From an uncultured Aquabacterium sp. (GTDB lineage Bacteria; Pseudomonadota; Gammaproteobacteria; Burkholderiales; Burkholderiaceae_C), in assembly GCF_947366995.1 (NCBI RefSeq), contig NZ_CANBCC010000001.1, positions 124,001 to 188,000 of the forward strand: a stretch of 64,000 nt of DNA, given 5' to 3'. Positions 36,270 to 44,759 of the stretch are shown in pieces; the stretch's first letter is position 1; each line of letters begins with the position of its first letter. A program made the translations under genes and the position numbers. The notes beneath the pieces are model-generated. The model was not told where the DNA came from and did no database searches. It saw nothing but the letters and a program-made list of their open reading frames with translations.

Positions 36270-37082
36270 ATGTCCGCCTTGCCTCGCTCCGCCTGCTCAA
36301 CGTCCGCCTCGTCATCGTGGTGGCGCGTCTCGCTGGCGTGCTGGCTGTCACGTGCTGCATTGGCTGGCGCCTGGAGCCTGGCCCTCGTGTGTGTGGCCTG
36401 GGCCACGCCGCAGGCACCCGCACCGCAAGCAACCGCACCGCAGGAAACCGCCGCGGCACTGCAGTCCGAAGTGAATGCGCTGCTCGCTCAGCAACGCGTG
36501 GCGCCTGCCGACAAGCGGCTGCCCTGGCGCGTGAGCTTCGAGCTCGGCGAACTTGACCCGCGCCTGCGCCTCGCGCCGTGCGCCCGCATCAAGGCCTACT
36601 TGCCGCAAGGCGCACGGCTGTGGGGCCGCACCCGCGTCGGACTCCGCTGCGAGCAGGGCAGCGTGCACTGGAATGTCTTCTGGCCCGTGACGGTTCGCGT
36701 CTGGGCGCCCGCCGTCGTGGCCGCCGCCGCCTTGCGACCCGGCGAGCCGCTCACGGCTGGCGACCTGAGCTTGGCCGAGGTCGATCTGACCGCCCGCCCT
36801 GCGCCCGCCGTCACGCAGCCGGAATCCCTGATCGGTCGCTCGTTGAGTCGGGCGGTCGAGGCCGGGCAGGCGATTCGTGCCGATGACGTGAAGCCCCGCC
36901 GCTGGTTCAGCCCGGGCGACACCGTCACCGTCAACCTGATGGGCCAGGGCTTTCGTGTGCAGGCAGAAGGCCGTGCAATGGCCCCAGGCGATGAGGGTCA
37001 ATGTGCGCGCATCCGTGCCGAAAACGGGAAGATGCTGTGTGCGATGCCGGTCGGCGAGCGCGCAGCGGAGTTGAGGCTGTGA
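36270..37082 (+). CDS. flgA: Flagellar P-ring assembly chaperone
   Basis: 270 residues. A Sec signal with an unusually long n-region (about 1-46, hydrophobic AGAWSLALVCVAWATPQAP), a Pro/Ala/Thr linker with repeated PQAT/PQET, then the SAF-type domains of FlgA (LRPGEPLTAGDLSLAEVDL, SLIGRSLSRAVEAGQAI, WFSPGDTVTVNLMGQGFRV). It binds FlgI in the periplasm during P-ring assembly. ATG 36270 was preferred over an upstream in-frame ATG (36192), which would put 26 basic residues before the signal peptide. Confidence 0.93.
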   Translation: MSALPRSACSTSASSSWWRVSLACWLSRAALAGAWSLALVCVAWATPQAPAPQATAPQETAAALQSEVNALLAQQRVAPADKRLPWRVSFELGELDPRLRLAPCARIKAYLPQGARLWGRTRVGLRCEQGSVHWNVFWPVTVRVWAPAVVAAAALRPGEPLTAGDLSLAEVDLTARPAPAVTQPESLIGRSLSRAVEAGQAIRADDVKPRRWFSPGDTVTVNLMGQGFRVQAEGRAMAPGDEGQCARIRAENGKMLCAMPVGERAAELRL

Positions 37083-37137
37083 AACAGATGGTTGCGTTTT
37101 GGCCCCTTGTTCAGGGGGTGAGCGACGTGGAAGACAT

Positions 37138-37164
37138 TAAAGTCGCCCCGTCTCACGTCGATAA
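37138..37164 (+). promoter_or_regulatory. Sigma-28 (FliA) promoter of flgM
   Basis: -35 TAAAGTCG (37138-37145), an 11-base spacer and -10 GTCGATAA (37157-37164), compared with the enterobacterial consensus TAAAGTTT-N11-GCCGATAA. Twelve of sixteen bases match, including TAAA and CGATAA. It lies 45 bases before the flgM ATG and fits the known FliA control of flgM. Confidence 0.85.
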
Positions 37165-37178
37165 GACGGATGTGACCA

Positions 37179-37194
37179 CCCGAGATACCTCGGG
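37179..37194 (+). other. Short hairpin in the flgM leader
   Basis: CCCGAG (37179-37184) and CTCGGG (37189-37194) form a perfect 6-bp stem with an ATAC loop. It sits between the sigma-28 promoter and the AAGGAG ribosome binding site (37198-37203), so it would be near the 5' end of the flgM mRNA. Confidence 0.5.
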
Positions 37195-37209
37195 AACAAG
37201 GAGTGCATC

Positions 37210-37518
37210 ATGAAAATCGGCAACCCACTCGACAAGGCGCTTGGCGCCGGGGCGCCCCAGCGAACCGAGGGCGCCACCTCGACCACCACCCCGGGGAAGA
37301 CCGCTTCCCTGGACGGCGGTGTCGGCGAGAGCACCAAGGTGACGCTTTCGTCCACCGCAGCGGGCCTGATGACGGCCGCCGACACCGGCGACTTCAACGC
37401 CGCCAAGGTGTCCGAAGTGAAATCGGCCATCGACAGCGGAACCTACAAGGTCAACCCGGAAGTCATCGCGGACAAGCTCATCAGCAACGCCCGTGACCTG
37501 CTGCAACGCGCTGCCTGA
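37210..37518 (+). CDS. flgM: Anti-sigma-28 factor
   Basis: 102 residues, typical of FlgM. MKIGNPLDKAL at the start, a disordered Thr/Gly-rich middle and the C-terminal sigma-binding region (KVSEVKSAIDSGTYKVNPEV, IADKLISNARDLL). It holds FliA inactive until export through the completed hook-basal body. A sigma-28 promoter and strong ribosome binding site precede it. The start codon of flgN overlaps its last base (TGATG). Confidence 0.95.
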   Translation: MKIGNPLDKALGAGAPQRTEGATSTTTPGKTASLDGGVGESTKVTLSSTAAGLMTAADTGDFNAAKVSEVKSAIDSGTYKVNPEVIADKLISNARDLLQRAA

Positions 37519-37919
37519 TGTCCTTCACGGGTTCTGCCATGCCGGGCGCCGCGAGCCTGTCACCCGCTGAGGCCCTGGCCCAGCGGGTGTCCTTGCTTGA
37601 AGAACAGCTCGATGCGCTGGATGCGGCCCTGGCTGTCGGCGCAACCGATGCGCTCGACGCGGCCACCACCGGGCTTCAGCAAGCCCTTGCCGAAACCCTG
37701 CGGGCCGCCAGCCAGCCCGGCCTCGGTGCGCTCGACCCCGTGCTGCAACGCCGCCTGCTGAATGCCCGCACCCGTGTGCAAGGCGTGGGCGCCAGTGTGC
37801 AGCGCGCCGCCTCGTCGTTCGAGCGCACGCTGCAGGTGCTGCTGCCACGCGAGCAGGCCGACACCTATGGTGCACTGGGCGCAAGCCCGTCGGCGCAGGC
37901 GCTCAAGGCCTACCGCTGA
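37518..37919 (+). CDS. flgN: FlgN-like flagellar export chaperone
   Basis: 133 residues, mostly helical with Leu/Ala heptads (RVSLLEEQLDALDAALAVG, LQQALAETLRAAS). Sequence conservation in FlgN is low, so the call rests on length, helical pattern and position right after flgM, overlapping its stop. FlgN carries FlgK and FlgL to the export gate. It ends 36 bases before the convergent recJ stop. Confidence 0.8.
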   Translation: MSFTGSAMPGAASLSPAEALAQRVSLLEEQLDALDAALAVGATDALDAATTGLQQALAETLRAASQPGLGALDPVLQRRLLNARTRVQGVGASVQRAASSFERTLQVLLPREQADTYGALGASPSAQALKAYR

Positions 37920-37955
37920 CCTGGCGGGTTGGCGCGGGGCGCACCGCCGCCGTGC

Positions 37956-39677
37956 TCAGCCCTCGACGGCCCCTTCCACCACCAACTGCACGCGCTGCCG
38001 GCCCTGGAATTCGTCCAGGCTCACGCGGTAAGCCAGCCGGGCTTTCGCAGGCAGCGGGGCGGTGCGGCCAAACCAGATCCCGTCTCGCACCTGGCCCTGC
38101 ACGCGCAGGCTCAGCTTCAGGTGACGTTCGCCCACCAGCCGCTGGTTCAGCACCTCGGCCTGGTCGCAGAACACCGGCGCATCGAAGCCTGGGCCCCACA
38201 CTGTCGCATCCAGCGCCTGCACCGCCTCGGGCGTGAACCATTGCGCGTCGAGTGGCCCGTCGGTGCTGAGCTGGCGCTGCAGCAGGCCGGCGTCCAGCCC
38301 TGCTTCGGCGATCTGCGCCATCGCGGTCTTGAAGGTGATGAAATCGCTTTCCGCAATGGTGCAGCCAGCGGCCATGGCGTGGCCACCGAAGCGCTTCAGC
38401 AACCCCGGATGGCGCTTGGCCACCAGGTCCAGCGCATCGCGCAGGTGGAAGCCGGGAATCGACCGCCCCGAGCCCTTGAGCCATCCATCCTGGCCCATGG
38501 CAAACACGAAGGTCGGCCGGTGCAGCCGGTCCTTCAGGCGCGAGGCCACGATGCCGACCACGCCCTCGTGGAAGGCGGGGTCGAACAGGGCCAGCGCGGC
38601 GGGCGGGTCGCCTTCCGGCATCAGGGATTCGAGCATGAACTCCGCCTGCTCGCGCATCCCGCCCTCGAGGTCGCGGCGCTCCCGGTTGATGACATCGAGC
38701 TGACGCGCCAGCACTTCGGCGCGGGCCGGGTCGTCCGTGCTGAGACATTCGATGCCCAGTCCCATCTCGGCCAGACGGCCGGCGGCGTTCACCCGCGGGC
38801 CGATGGAAAAGCCGAAATCCTGGCTGCTGGCCCGCGTCGGATCGCGGCCTGCGGCGGCAAACAGCGCAGCCATCCCGGGCTGCATGCGCCCGGCCCGGAT
38901 GCGCTTGAGGCCCAGCGCCACCAGGCGGCGGTTGTTGTCGTCCAGCCGGCCCACGTCGGCAATGGTGCCCAGGGCCACCAGATCGAGCAGGGTGTCGATG
39001 CGCGGCTGGGCGGCGGCATCGAACGCGCCGCGCTGTCGAAGTTCGGCGCGCAGCGCCAGCAGCACATAGAACATCACGCCGACGCCGACCAGCGCCTTGC
39101 TCGGGAAGCCACATGCCGGCTGGTTGGGGTTCACGATCACGTCTGCCGCGGGCAGGTTCACACGCCCGTTGGGCTCGATCACCGGCAAATGGTGGTCGGT
39201 GATCAGCACCTTCATGCCCAGCGTGTGGGCCAGATCGACGGCCTCGTGGCTGGCCATCCCGTTGTCCACGGTCACCAGCACGTCGGCGCGGCGCGCCTTC
39301 ACCATCTCGACAATGGGTGGGGTGAGACCGTAGCCATGCAGGGCCCGGTCGGGCACCACATAGCCGAGTTGCTCGGGCCGCGCGCCGAGCATGCGCAGGC
39401 CACGCAGGGCGGTGGCGCAGGCGGTGGCGCCGTCGCAGTCATAGTCGGCCACGATGCAGATGCGCTCCCCGGCCGCAATGGCGTCGGCCAGCAGGACGGC
39501 GGCCTCGCGCGTGCCCAGCAGGGCGTCGGGTGGCAGGAGGCGGGCGGGGCTGTCGTCCAGCTCGTCGGCCTGGCGCACCCCACGGGCCGCAAACAGCCGG
39601 GCCAGCAAGGGGTGCACGCCCGCCTGCTCCAGGGCCCACACCACGCGCGGTGGGACGTCTCGTTCAATCAACTGCAT
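37956..39677 (-). CDS. recJ: Single-stranded-DNA-specific 5'-3' exonuclease RecJ
   Basis: 573 residues. DHH-superfamily motifs are in place: IVADYDCDGATACATALRG (motif I Asp residues), TVDNGMASHEA, LITDHHLPV (DHH) and the DHHA1 region with GGHAMAAGCTI. RecJ trims 5' ends in RecF-pathway recombination and mismatch repair. ATG 39677 begins MQLIERDVPPRVVWALEQ. It lies downstream of the phosphoglycerate-mutase-like gene by seven bases, an order common in Burkholderiales. Confidence 0.95.
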   Translation of the reverse strand: MQLIERDVPPRVVWALEQAGVHPLLARLFAARGVRQADELDDSPARLLPPDALLGTREAAVLLADAIAAGERICIVADYDCDGATACATALRGLRMLGARPEQLGYVVPDRALHGYGLTPPIVEMVKARRADVLVTVDNGMASHEAVDLAHTLGMKVLITDHHLPVIEPNGRVNLPAADVIVNPNQPACGFPSKALVGVGVMFYVLLALRAELRQRGAFDAAAQPRIDTLLDLVALGTIADVGRLDDNNRRLVALGLKRIRAGRMQPGMAALFAAAGRDPTRASSQDFGFSIGPRVNAAGRLAEMGLGIECLSTDDPARAEVLARQLDVINRERRDLEGGMREQAEFMLESLMPEGDPPAALALFDPAFHEGVVGIVASRLKDRLHRPTFVFAMGQDGWLKGSGRSIPGFHLRDALDLVAKRHPGLLKRFGGHAMAAGCTIAESDFITFKTAMAQIAEAGLDAGLLQRQLSTDGPLDAQWFTPEAVQALDATVWGPGFDAPVFCDQAEVLNQRLVGERHLKLSLRVQGQVRDGIWFGRTAPLPAKARLAYRVSLDEFQGRQRVQLVVEGAVEG

Positions 39678-39684
39678 CGGGGGC

Positions 39685-40698
39685 TCAGAGTTCGGTCAAC
39701 CAGGCGGAAGGGCGCGGGGCCGTGGCGCCGCGCAGGCCCTGCCAGAGGCGGGTCAGCACGTTGCCAGTGCCTCGCCGCGTGCCGAGGGTTACGGCATGGC
39801 GCTCACCGCACAGGGTCAGGCGCACGGGCGCGCCCGCCTGGGCCAGCGCGCAGGCTTGCTTCAACACGGTCGCGTCGAGCTGCTGCCAGCCAGCCAGCCA
39901 GCTGGCCATGTCGTCGGCCAGCATGGGTGCACGCAGTGTGTCGACCAGTTCGACGCCAGGGGGCAGCACCATGTTGGGCCCGGGCATGCCGCATCCGCTC
40001 AGCCAGAACGAGTTCAGCGTCGGCAGGCCGGCCGCCTCACGGCGGTCGTTCACGGGATGGTGGTACAGCACCATCTGCACTTCGCTCTGCAGTCGGCGCA
40101 GCACGCGCGCCTGCGGGTGGTCGGTCATCCACAGGTCGGGGTTGCGGCCGATCACGCGGTCGAGCGAGGCCGTAGGAAGCCCGGCCAGCGAGGGGTGCGA
40201 TGCGTACCAGCGCGTCGGCGCCCCCCACAGCAGCGTCCAGCCGTCGCTCTCGAACAGTTCGCGCACGGTCTCGTAGGCCGCGCGCGAGTCGGCCTCCGTC
40301 ACGGCCAGGCCGTCCGGGTCCAGCAGGGTCATGTGATCACGGCCCATCAGCCAGTGGCCGGGGGTCAGCAGACCCCATGGCTGCCCCGCGGTGAGGGCCA
40401 CCCCGTCGTGATGCGCCCACCAGACGGCCCAGGGCATGGCGCCATCGGCCAGCGCATCGCCGGTGTCGGCCCAGCCCATGAGTTCGGCCAGCACCCGCTC
40501 GTGCGGGGTCGAGAGCGCGTACTCATCGCCCGGTGTGCGGCCCATTTCCTCCAGTTGCCCCATCAGTGCGGCCCAGTGGGGCAGGGCGTCAGGGGCATCC
40601 AGGCGCGGCAGGGCGTGGGCGCACGGCTCGGACAGGCTGGCCGCGAACGGCACGATCCAGTGCCGTGGCGCGGCGTGTTTCTCATCGGGGGCGGGCAT
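39685..40698 (-). CDS. Conserved protein, distant phosphoglycerate-mutase-like (COG4255-type)
   Basis: 337 residues, cytosolic. It resembles proteins often annotated as cofactor-independent phosphoglycerate mutase relatives that sit beside recJ in Burkholderiales. Visible conserved segments are LMGQLEEMGRTPGDEYALSTP, GLLTPGHWLMGRDHMTLLDP, NSFWLSGCG and the terminal LTLCGERHAVTLG. I cannot identify alkaline-phosphatase-superfamily metal ligands with confidence, so enzymatic function is not claimed. Its start faces lolC with only 36 bases between the two ATGs, so divergent promoters must overlap. Confidence 0.7.
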   Translation of the reverse strand: MPAPDEKHAAPRHWIVPFAASLSEPCAHALPRLDAPDALPHWAALMGQLEEMGRTPGDEYALSTPHERVLAELMGWADTGDALADGAMPWAVWWAHHDGVALTAGQPWGLLTPGHWLMGRDHMTLLDPDGLAVTEADSRAAYETVRELFESDGWTLLWGAPTRWYASHPSLAGLPTASLDRVIGRNPDLWMTDHPQARVLRRLQSEVQMVLYHHPVNDRREAAGLPTLNSFWLSGCGMPGPNMVLPPGVELVDTLRAPMLADDMASWLAGWQQLDATVLKQACALAQAGAPVRLTLCGERHAVTLGTRRGTGNVLTRLWQGLRGATAPRPSAWLTEL

Positions 40699-40734
40699 GG
40701 GGGGGATTATCGAATGAGTACACTCCCCCTCACC

Positions 40735-41988
40735 ATGAATCTGCCTTATGAATGGCGTGTCGGCTGGCGTTACACCCGGGCGAGCCGCGCCACCCGCCGC
40801 AACGGTTTCATCTCTTTCATCTCCGGGGTCTCGGTGCTGGGCATCGCGCTCGGGGTGGCGGCGCTGATCATCGTCCTCTCCGTGATGAACGGCTTCCAGA
40901 AGGAAGTGCGCGACCGCATGCTCTCCGTCGTGGCCCACGTCGAGCTGTATGACGCCCACGGCGGCGCGCTGGTCGACTGGACGTTGCTGGCCAATGCCGT
41001 CCGTCGGCACCCCGACGTCGCTGGTGCCGCGCCCTTCGTGCCCGCGCAGGCCCTCATCGCGCGGGGCGACGACATGCGGGGTGCCATGGTGCGCGGCATC
41101 GTGCCCTCCCAGGAAGCGCAGGTCACCCCTCTGGCGGCCAGCATGCAGCCCACCTTCGGGCGCCTGACACCGGGCGGGTGGGGCGTCGTGATCGGCGTGG
41201 AGCTCGCGCGCAACCTCGGCGTTCGAGAAGGCGATTCGATCACCCTGGTGGCCCCCAGCGGGCAGGTGACACCCGCCGGCGTGGTGCCGCGGCTCAAGCA
41301 GGTCACGGTGGTGGGGCTGTTCAACGCCGGCCACTACGAATACGACAGCGGTCTGGTGCTCATGCATGCCGACGATGCGGCACGGCTGTTCCGTACGGGC
41401 GGCATTTCGGGCGTGCAGCTGCGACTGAAAGATCCCCAGGCCGCGCGCCGCGTGGCCGCCGAACTGCAGGCCCTGTTGGGCGATGGCGTCATCGTGCGTG
41501 ACTGGACGCACACCAACCGCAACTGGTTCGATGCCGTCCAGGTGGAAAAGCGCATGATGTTCATCATCCTCACGCTCATCGTCGCCGTGGCCGCCTTCAA
41601 CCTCGTCTCCACCCTCGTGATGACCGTGACCGACAAGCGCGCCGACATCGCCATCCTGCGCACGCTCGGGGCCAGCCCGCGTTCCATCATGGGGATCTTC
41701 ATGGTGCAGGGGGCGCTGTCCGGGGTGCTGGGCACGCTGGGCGGTCTGGGGTTGGGGCTGATCGTGGCGTTCAACATCGACGTGATCGTGCCCGCCATCG
41801 AGCGCCTGCTCGGCGTCAGCTTCCTGCCCGGCAGCATCTACCTGATCAGCAAGATGCCGTCCGACCCGCAGTGGTCCGACATCATGCCGATTGCCGTCAT
41901 CTCACTCGTCCTGTCCCTCGCCGCCACGCTGTATCCCAGCTGGCGCGCCAGTCGTGTGCAACCCGCCGAGGCCCTGCGCTATGAGTGA
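40735..41988 (+). CDS. lolC: Lipoprotein-releasing ABC transporter permease LolC/LolE
   Basis: 417 residues. NLPYEWRVGWRYTRASRA at the N-terminus, SFISGVSVLGIALGVAALII as TM1, a periplasmic domain of about 230 residues, and three C-terminal spans (FIILTLIVAVAAFNLVSTL, IMGIFMVQGALSGVLG, MPIAVISLVLSLAATLYPSW). With LolD it extracts outer-membrane lipoproteins from the inner membrane for LolA. ATG 40735 matches the family start (N/KLPYEW) and has TACACT as a possible -10 at 40719-40724. ATG 40714, seven codons earlier, has a better G-rich ribosome binding site and cannot be excluded. Confidence 0.94.
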   Translation: MNLPYEWRVGWRYTRASRATRRNGFISFISGVSVLGIALGVAALIIVLSVMNGFQKEVRDRMLSVVAHVELYDAHGGALVDWTLLANAVRRHPDVAGAAPFVPAQALIARGDDMRGAMVRGIVPSQEAQVTPLAASMQPTFGRLTPGGWGVVIGVELARNLGVREGDSITLVAPSGQVTPAGVVPRLKQVTVVGLFNAGHYEYDSGLVLMHADDAARLFRTGGISGVQLRLKDPQAARRVAAELQALLGDGVIVRDWTHTNRNWFDAVQVEKRMMFIILTLIVAVAAFNLVSTLVMTVTDKRADIAILRTLGASPRSIMGIFMVQGALSGVLGTLGGLGLGLIVAFNIDVIVPAIERLLGVSFLPGSIYLISKMPSDPQWSDIMPIAVISLVLSLAATLYPSWRASRVQPAEALRYE

Positions 41989-42754
41989 ACTCATTCCCGC
42001 CGAACACCGTCCCCTCCCGGTCCGCAAGGTGCATTCGCTGCGCACGTTCCGTTGGCTGGCCCATGGCTGGGCGGATTTCATGGACGCGCCCCTGGTGGGT
42101 CTGGCGCATGGCGCCGTGATGGGCCTCTTCGGCGCGCTGCTGCTTGCCTTTGCCTGGGACCGCTTCTGGGTGCTGGCCGGCGCGTTCTCGGGCTTCCTGC
42201 TGGTGGCGCCAATCCTGTCCACCGGCCTGTACGCCATCAGCCGGGCGCTGGTGCGCGGCGAGCCGGCCAACTTCGGCACGGTGGCCCGCGTGTGGGGCTC
42301 GCTCGACCGGCGCCTCGTGCAGTTCGGCATCCTGCTGACTTTCCTGGGCACGGCGTGGGTGATCACCTCGGCGGCGCTCATCACGCTGGGCGTCAAGCCC
42401 CCGGTCAGCACACCGAGCGATTTCCTTCACCGCGTGGTGCTCGCGGCCGATCCGGGCGTGTTCGAACTGTGGCTGCTGCTGGGCGGGCTGATGGCGGCCC
42501 CGCTGTTTGCCTCCAGCGTCGTGGCCATCCCGCTGCTGCTCGACCGCCGTGTGACCATGCAATGCGCGCTGCGCACCAGCTGGCGTGCCGTGGCCGCCAA
42601 CCCCATCTGCCTGAGCCTGTGGGCGGCGATCATCATGACGCTGACCGTCCTCGGACTTGGCACGCTCATGTTCGGCCTGATCGTGGTGATCCCGGTGCTG
42701 GGCCACGCCACCTGGCATGCCTACCGGGACCTCGTGGTCCGCGAGACGAGTTGA
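41981..42754 (+). CDS. DUF2189 integral membrane protein
   Basis: 257 residues with about six membrane spans (LVGLAHGAVMGLFGALLLAF, LAGAFSGFLLVAPILSTGL, FGILLTFLGTAWVITSAALI, LWLLLGGLMAAPLFASSVVA, LWAAIIMTLTVLGLGTLMFG). The RPLPVRKVHSLRTFRWLAHGW start and the GFLLVAPILSTGLYAISRAL segment are typical of DUF2189. Function unknown; in other genomes members lie near respiratory genes. The ATG overlaps the lolC stop by eight bases, so it is translationally coupled within the lol operon. Confidence 0.82.
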   Translation: MSELIPAEHRPLPVRKVHSLRTFRWLAHGWADFMDAPLVGLAHGAVMGLFGALLLAFAWDRFWVLAGAFSGFLLVAPILSTGLYAISRALVRGEPANFGTVARVWGSLDRRLVQFGILLTFLGTAWVITSAALITLGVKPPVSTPSDFLHRVVLAADPGVFELWLLLGGLMAAPLFASSVVAIPLLLDRRVTMQCALRTSWRAVAANPICLSLWAAIIMTLTVLGLGTLMFGLIVVIPVLGHATWHAYRDLVVRETS

Positions 42755-42755
42755 T

Positions 42756-42965
42756 ATGTACGGTTTGACCGAGGAGCAGATTGCTCAATGGGGGCTGACC
42801 TTCGGGGTCGGCGCCTTCATCCTCTACATGATGTTCATCATCGTGCAGTTGGCCCGCGAATCGAAGGCCGGCAAGTTCGGCACCTTCGTGCTCTTTCTCG
42901 TGCTGGGTTTCGGCGTGCTGGGCTTCGTGGCCAAGAACGTGATCGCCTGGCTGCTGAACATCTGA
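42756..42965 (+). CDS. DUF2788 small membrane protein
   Basis: 69 residues with two predicted membrane spans ([18 protein letters not shown] and [19 protein letters not shown]) joined by a basic turn (RESKAGKF). Matches the DUF2788 pattern. It begins one base after the DUF2189 stop and its own stop overlaps the lolD start by one base. Function unknown. The pairing with DUF2189 suggests a shared membrane role. Confidence 0.78.
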   Translation: MYGLTEEQIAQWGLTFGVGAFILYMMFIIVQLARESKAGKFGTFVLFLVLGFGVLGFVAKNVIAWLLNI

Positions 42966-43651
42966 TGCACACCCCGCCGAACCTCATCCTAGAAGCGCGC
43001 GGCCTGGTGCGTCGTTTCCACGAAGGCCCGGTCGATGTCACCGTGCTGCAGGGCGTTGACCTCAACGTGTCGGCCGGCGACACCGTGGCCATCGTCGGGG
43101 CGTCGGGCTCGGGCAAGAGCACGCTGCTGCACCTGTTGGGCGGACTCGATGCGCCCACCCAGGGGCAGGTGCGCCTGATGGGCCGCGATCTGGCGCAGCT
43201 GAACGCGGCCGAGCAGGGCGCCTGGCGCAACCAGCACCTGGGCTTCATCTACCAGTTCCACCACCTGCTGCCCGAGTTCAGCGCGCTCGACAACGTCGCC
43301 ATGCCGCTGCTGATCCGTCGTCAGACCCTTGCGCAGGCGCGCGAACAGGCGCAGGCGTGGCTCGGTCGCGTCGGGCTCACGCACCGCAGCAGCCACCGCC
43401 CGGCCGAACTGTCCGGTGGTGAGCGCCAGCGCGTGGCCGTGGCCCGAGCCCTGGTCACCCGGCCCGCGTGCCTGCTGGCCGACGAGCCGACTGGCAACCT
43501 TGACCGTGGCACCGCCGACACCGTGTTCGGCCTAATGATGCAGCTGGCCCGGGACGAAGGCACGGCGGTGATCATGGTCACGCACGACAGCAGCCTGGCC
43601 GAGCGCTGTGCCGTGCGCCACCACCTGGTGGGCGGCGCGTTCGCCGACTGA
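42965..43651 (+). CDS. lolD: Lipoprotein-releasing ABC transporter ATP-binding protein LolD
   Basis: 228 residues. Walker [11 protein letters not shown]-loop [20 protein letters not shown] (typical of LolD/MacB-like ATPases), signature [15 protein letters not shown], Walker [13 protein letters not shown] and the switch His in VTHD. It powers LolCDE. It is separated from lolC by two small membrane genes, which is not the classic lolCDE order. No second permease gene (lolE) is seen, as expected when one LolC/E protein forms a homodimer. Confidence 0.95.
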   Translation: MHTPPNLILEARGLVRRFHEGPVDVTVLQGVDLNVSAGDTVAIVGASGSGKSTLLHLLGGLDAPTQGQVRLMGRDLAQLNAAEQGAWRNQHLGFIYQFHHLLPEFSALDNVAMPLLIRRQTLAQAREQAQAWLGRVGLTHRSSHRPAELSGGERQRVAVARALVTRPACLLADEPTGNLDRGTADTVFGLMMQLARDEGTAVIMVTHDSSLAERCAVRHHLVGGAFAD

Positions 43652-43671
43652 GCGCTTCACGGGCGCCGCCC

Positions 43672-44520
43672 ATGTGGATCGACACCCATTGCCACCTGGA
43701 CGCCCCGGAGTTCGACGTTGACCGGCCCGATGTGATTGCGCGGGCGCATGCCGCTGGCGTCACCATGCAGGTGATTCCGGCCGTGATGCCGTCGACCTTT
43801 GAATCGGCGCGGCAGGCTGCGGTCGATGCGCGGGGCGGCTATGCGCTGGGCACTCACCCGCTGTATGTGCACCAGGCAGGGCCTGATCCCGTGGCGGCGT
43901 TGGCCGCCGCGCTGCAGGTCCACGGTGCCGATCCGCGGCTGGTGGCCATCGGCGAGATCGGCCTTGACCATTTCGTGCCTGAACTGCAGGACCCCGTGTC
44001 GCGTCGGGCTCAGGAAGACCTCTATGCCGCGCAGCTGGCACTTGCTGCCGAACACGGTCTGCCGGTGATTCTTCACGTTCGGCGCAGTGCCGACCTGCTG
44101 CTCAAGCACCTGCGGCGCCAGCGCGATGCGGGCCGCCCGGTGCCCGGTGGCATCGCCCATGCCTTCAACGGCAGCGCCCAGCAGGCCCAGTCGTTTGTCG
44201 AGCTGGGCTTCTGCCTGGGCTTTGGCGGCGCCATGACCTTCGACCGCGCCCTGCAGATCCGGCGTCTGGCGGCAAGCCTGCCCGACGCCGCTGTCGTGCT
44301 GGAGACTGACGCCCCCGACATCCCGCCCCACTGGCTGTACCGCACGGCGGCCGAGCGGGCGGCCGGGGCTCGGTCACGCAACGAGCCGGCGGAGTTGCCC
44401 GCCATCGGCGCGGTGCTCGCGGGGCTGCGCGGCTGGTCGATCGACCAGACCCGCACGCACACCACCCGCAACGCCGTGACTGCCTTGCCCCGCCTGCGCG
44501 GGTTGGGTGTCCTGCTCTGA
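43672..44520 (+). CDS. tatD: TatD-family metal-dependent hydrolase (3'-5' DNase)
   Basis: 282 residues with all metal-site motifs: IDTHCHLD (His6, His8), AIGEIGLDH (Glu), VILHVRRSAD (His), GGIAHAFNGS (His) and VLETDAPDIPP (Asp). The fold is a TIM-barrel amidohydrolase; TatD enzymes remove nucleotides from DNA or D-amino acid caps depending on type. It starts 20 bases after lolD and is the likely last gene of that operon. It may be YjjV or YcfH rather than TatD itself. Confidence 0.88.
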   Translation: MWIDTHCHLDAPEFDVDRPDVIARAHAAGVTMQVIPAVMPSTFESARQAAVDARGGYALGTHPLYVHQAGPDPVAALAAALQVHGADPRLVAIGEIGLDHFVPELQDPVSRRAQEDLYAAQLALAAEHGLPVILHVRRSADLLLKHLRRQRDAGRPVPGGIAHAFNGSAQQAQSFVELGFCLGFGGAMTFDRALQIRRLAASLPDAAVVLETDAPDIPPHWLYRTAAERAAGARSRNEPAELPAIGAVLAGLRGWSIDQTRTHTTRNAVTALPRLRGLGVLL

Positions 44521-44759
44521 CACGTTCGCTGTCACCGGATCGCACGATTGCGCCACAACGCGCTTGAGACGCTTCGCCGCTGGAGTGCTGCAGCCTGGGG
44601 CAACACTGCTCCATGTCGGGTGGGATAACCCTGTGCCAGATCCGGCCTTTCCCTGTCACATCCCCGTCTGGCCGATTTCCGGCACAGGCCTTGCCCTTGG
44701 CTCCCCCAACCCGCGGTCCAGCGGGCTCAACCAAACCAAGGTTCAAGACTGGAGACAAC
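44521..44759 (+). promoter_or_regulatory. Intergenic region upstream of the porin gene
   Basis: 239 bases with no ORF of merit. TGACA (44518-44522) and TGTCA (44530-44534) can pair just after tatD. CCCGC/GCGGG forms a small hairpin near 44709-44725. A -10-like GATAAC lies at 44624-44629 without a matching -35. A clear GGAGA precedes the porin ATG. The porin promoter was not identified with confidence. Confidence 0.35.
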
